From Kiritimatiellales bacterium (GTDB taxonomy: Bacteria; Verrucomicrobiota; Kiritimatiellia; Kiritimatiellales; Pontiellaceae), in assembly GCA_030625905.1 (NCBI GenBank), contig DAOUQA010000033.1:1-14184 (forward strand): 14,184 nt of DNA. Direction: 5' to 3'. The notes beneath the pieces were generated by a model, which saw only the letters and a program-made list of their open reading frames with translations, was not told the DNA's origin and did not search any database. Within the stretch, counting starts at the first letter, position 1; each line of letters starts with the position of its first letter. Of this stretch, positions 13,801 through 14,184 are shown piece after piece. Made by a program: the position numbers and the translations under genes.

Positions 13801-14019
13801 AATTTGCACGCAGGCAACAGGGACGTCGCTTCTGCGAAAGAACCAAGAAGGTAGCCATATCGTCTATGGCGGGCAAGCTCTTTTGTTTTCCGATTAGAGC
13901 ATTATTCAAGTGAGATGCCGAAGGATCCATCAATGAACATGTCGTGGCGGCTCTCAGAGCCGTTGGGCGTTTCCAAGAAACGCAGCTACAACGAATGCGA
14001 CACCTCAATCATGCATGTT
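13801..14019. other. Gap between tRNA-Ser and the minus-strand hydrolase
   Basis: No coding signal was found on either strand. The only structure is a perfect 6-bp hairpin, CGGCTC (13948-13953) and GAGCCG (13957-13962) with loop TCA. It lies 58 bp beyond the hydrolase stop and lacks a T-run, so it is at best a weak terminator. Promoter elements for the tRNA should lie here but none stands out. Confidence 0.5.
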
Positions 14020-14184
14020 CTAGCGAAAAAAGCGCGAGATTTCATCCATGGCTTCGTTGAAATGGTGGGCGAGAAGGGCGTGGCCATCGTTTTCGATAAT
14101 CCGCAGTTGGCTGTCGGGCAGGTGGCTATGCAACCACTTGGCGGCGGATGAAGGAATGACCCGGTCGTCGGCGCCGTGCAGGAG
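14020..14184 (-). CDS. C-terminal end of an alpha/beta hydrolase (BioH-like), cut by the window edge
   Basis: Reading the minus strand from the right edge gives 54 residues ending at a TAG (14020-14022). They contain HGADDRVIPSSAAKWLHSHL, then LPDSQLRIIENDGHALLAHHF and DEISRFFR. This is the classic end of an alpha/beta hydrolase: the catalytic Asp is in HGADD (the second Asp by family pattern) and the catalytic His in NDGHA. The spacing and the segment between (V-I-P-x-x-A-x-x-L-x-x-x-L-P-x-S) resemble BioH, the pimeloyl-ACP methyl ester esterase, but many hydrolases share it. The nucleophile serine and most of the protein lie outside the window. It is transcribed toward the tRNA-Ser gene, on the same strand. 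Confidence 0.8.
   Translation of the reverse strand, partial: LLHGADDRVIPSSAAKWLHSHLPDSQLRIIENDGHALLAHHFNEAMDEISRFFR

Noticed and set aside
13610..14008. 132-residue minus-strand ORF, and + ORFs at 13374-13913 and 13915-14151
   Set aside because: The first two run through the tRNA-Ser gene, and the last opposes the hydrolase end; none shows protein-like composition.

Overview
The window is 14.2 kb of ordinary-density bacterial chromosome, mostly on the + strand. It carries housekeeping genes with a short exopolysaccharide or sorting fragment at the left edge. An exosortase/EpsI pair, a GxxExxY protein, a GatCAB amidotransferase and many short-unit repeats between genes suggest a Gram-negative member of the PVC superphylum, perhaps Kiritimatiellota or a relative. 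This is inferred from gene content, not from a phylogenetic marker.

Layout. (1) 1-1842: exosortase (xrt) and an overlapping EpsI-type partner, closed by a clear intrinsic terminator. (2) 1922-5772: gatC, gatA and gatB for tRNA-dependent amidation, interrupted between gatC and gatA by a long perfect hairpin and between gatA and gatB by a GxxExxY gene bounded by inverted repeats. (3) 5961-7945: a DUF4870 membrane protein, folD and a ferritin. (4) 8105-9417: a secreted protein of unknown function with an acidic 19-residue repeat tail, translationally coupled to a small lipoprotein. (5) 9504-9832: a broken gene, perhaps a DUF4338/DruA-like remnant. (6) 9946-12647: grpE, dnaJ and rsmE. (7) 12695-13576: a ParA/Soj ATPase with no parB beside it. 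(8) The strand then switches: a tRNA-Ser(CGA) and the C-terminal end of an alpha/beta hydrolase lie on the minus strand.

How the genes work together. GatCAB amidates misacylated Glu-tRNA(Gln) and/or Asp-tRNA(Asn). GrpE and DnaJ are co-chaperones of DnaK, which is not here. Exosortase and EpsI would process sorting-signal proteins and help exopolysaccharide export. The other genes are independent housekeeping units.

The most unusual thing is the space between genes. At least seven gaps hold short imperfect tandem units (about 7, 10 or 16 bp), most of them arranged as inverted pairs. The sequences differ from gap to gap but the architecture is shared. In one gap the inverted pair tightly encloses the GxxExxY gene, which looks like a minimal cassette inside the gat operon. 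In two others the repeat or palindrome runs up to, or within a few bases of, a start codon (parA, rsmE). I see no CRISPR array, complete insertion sequence, prophage or recognisable defence operon.
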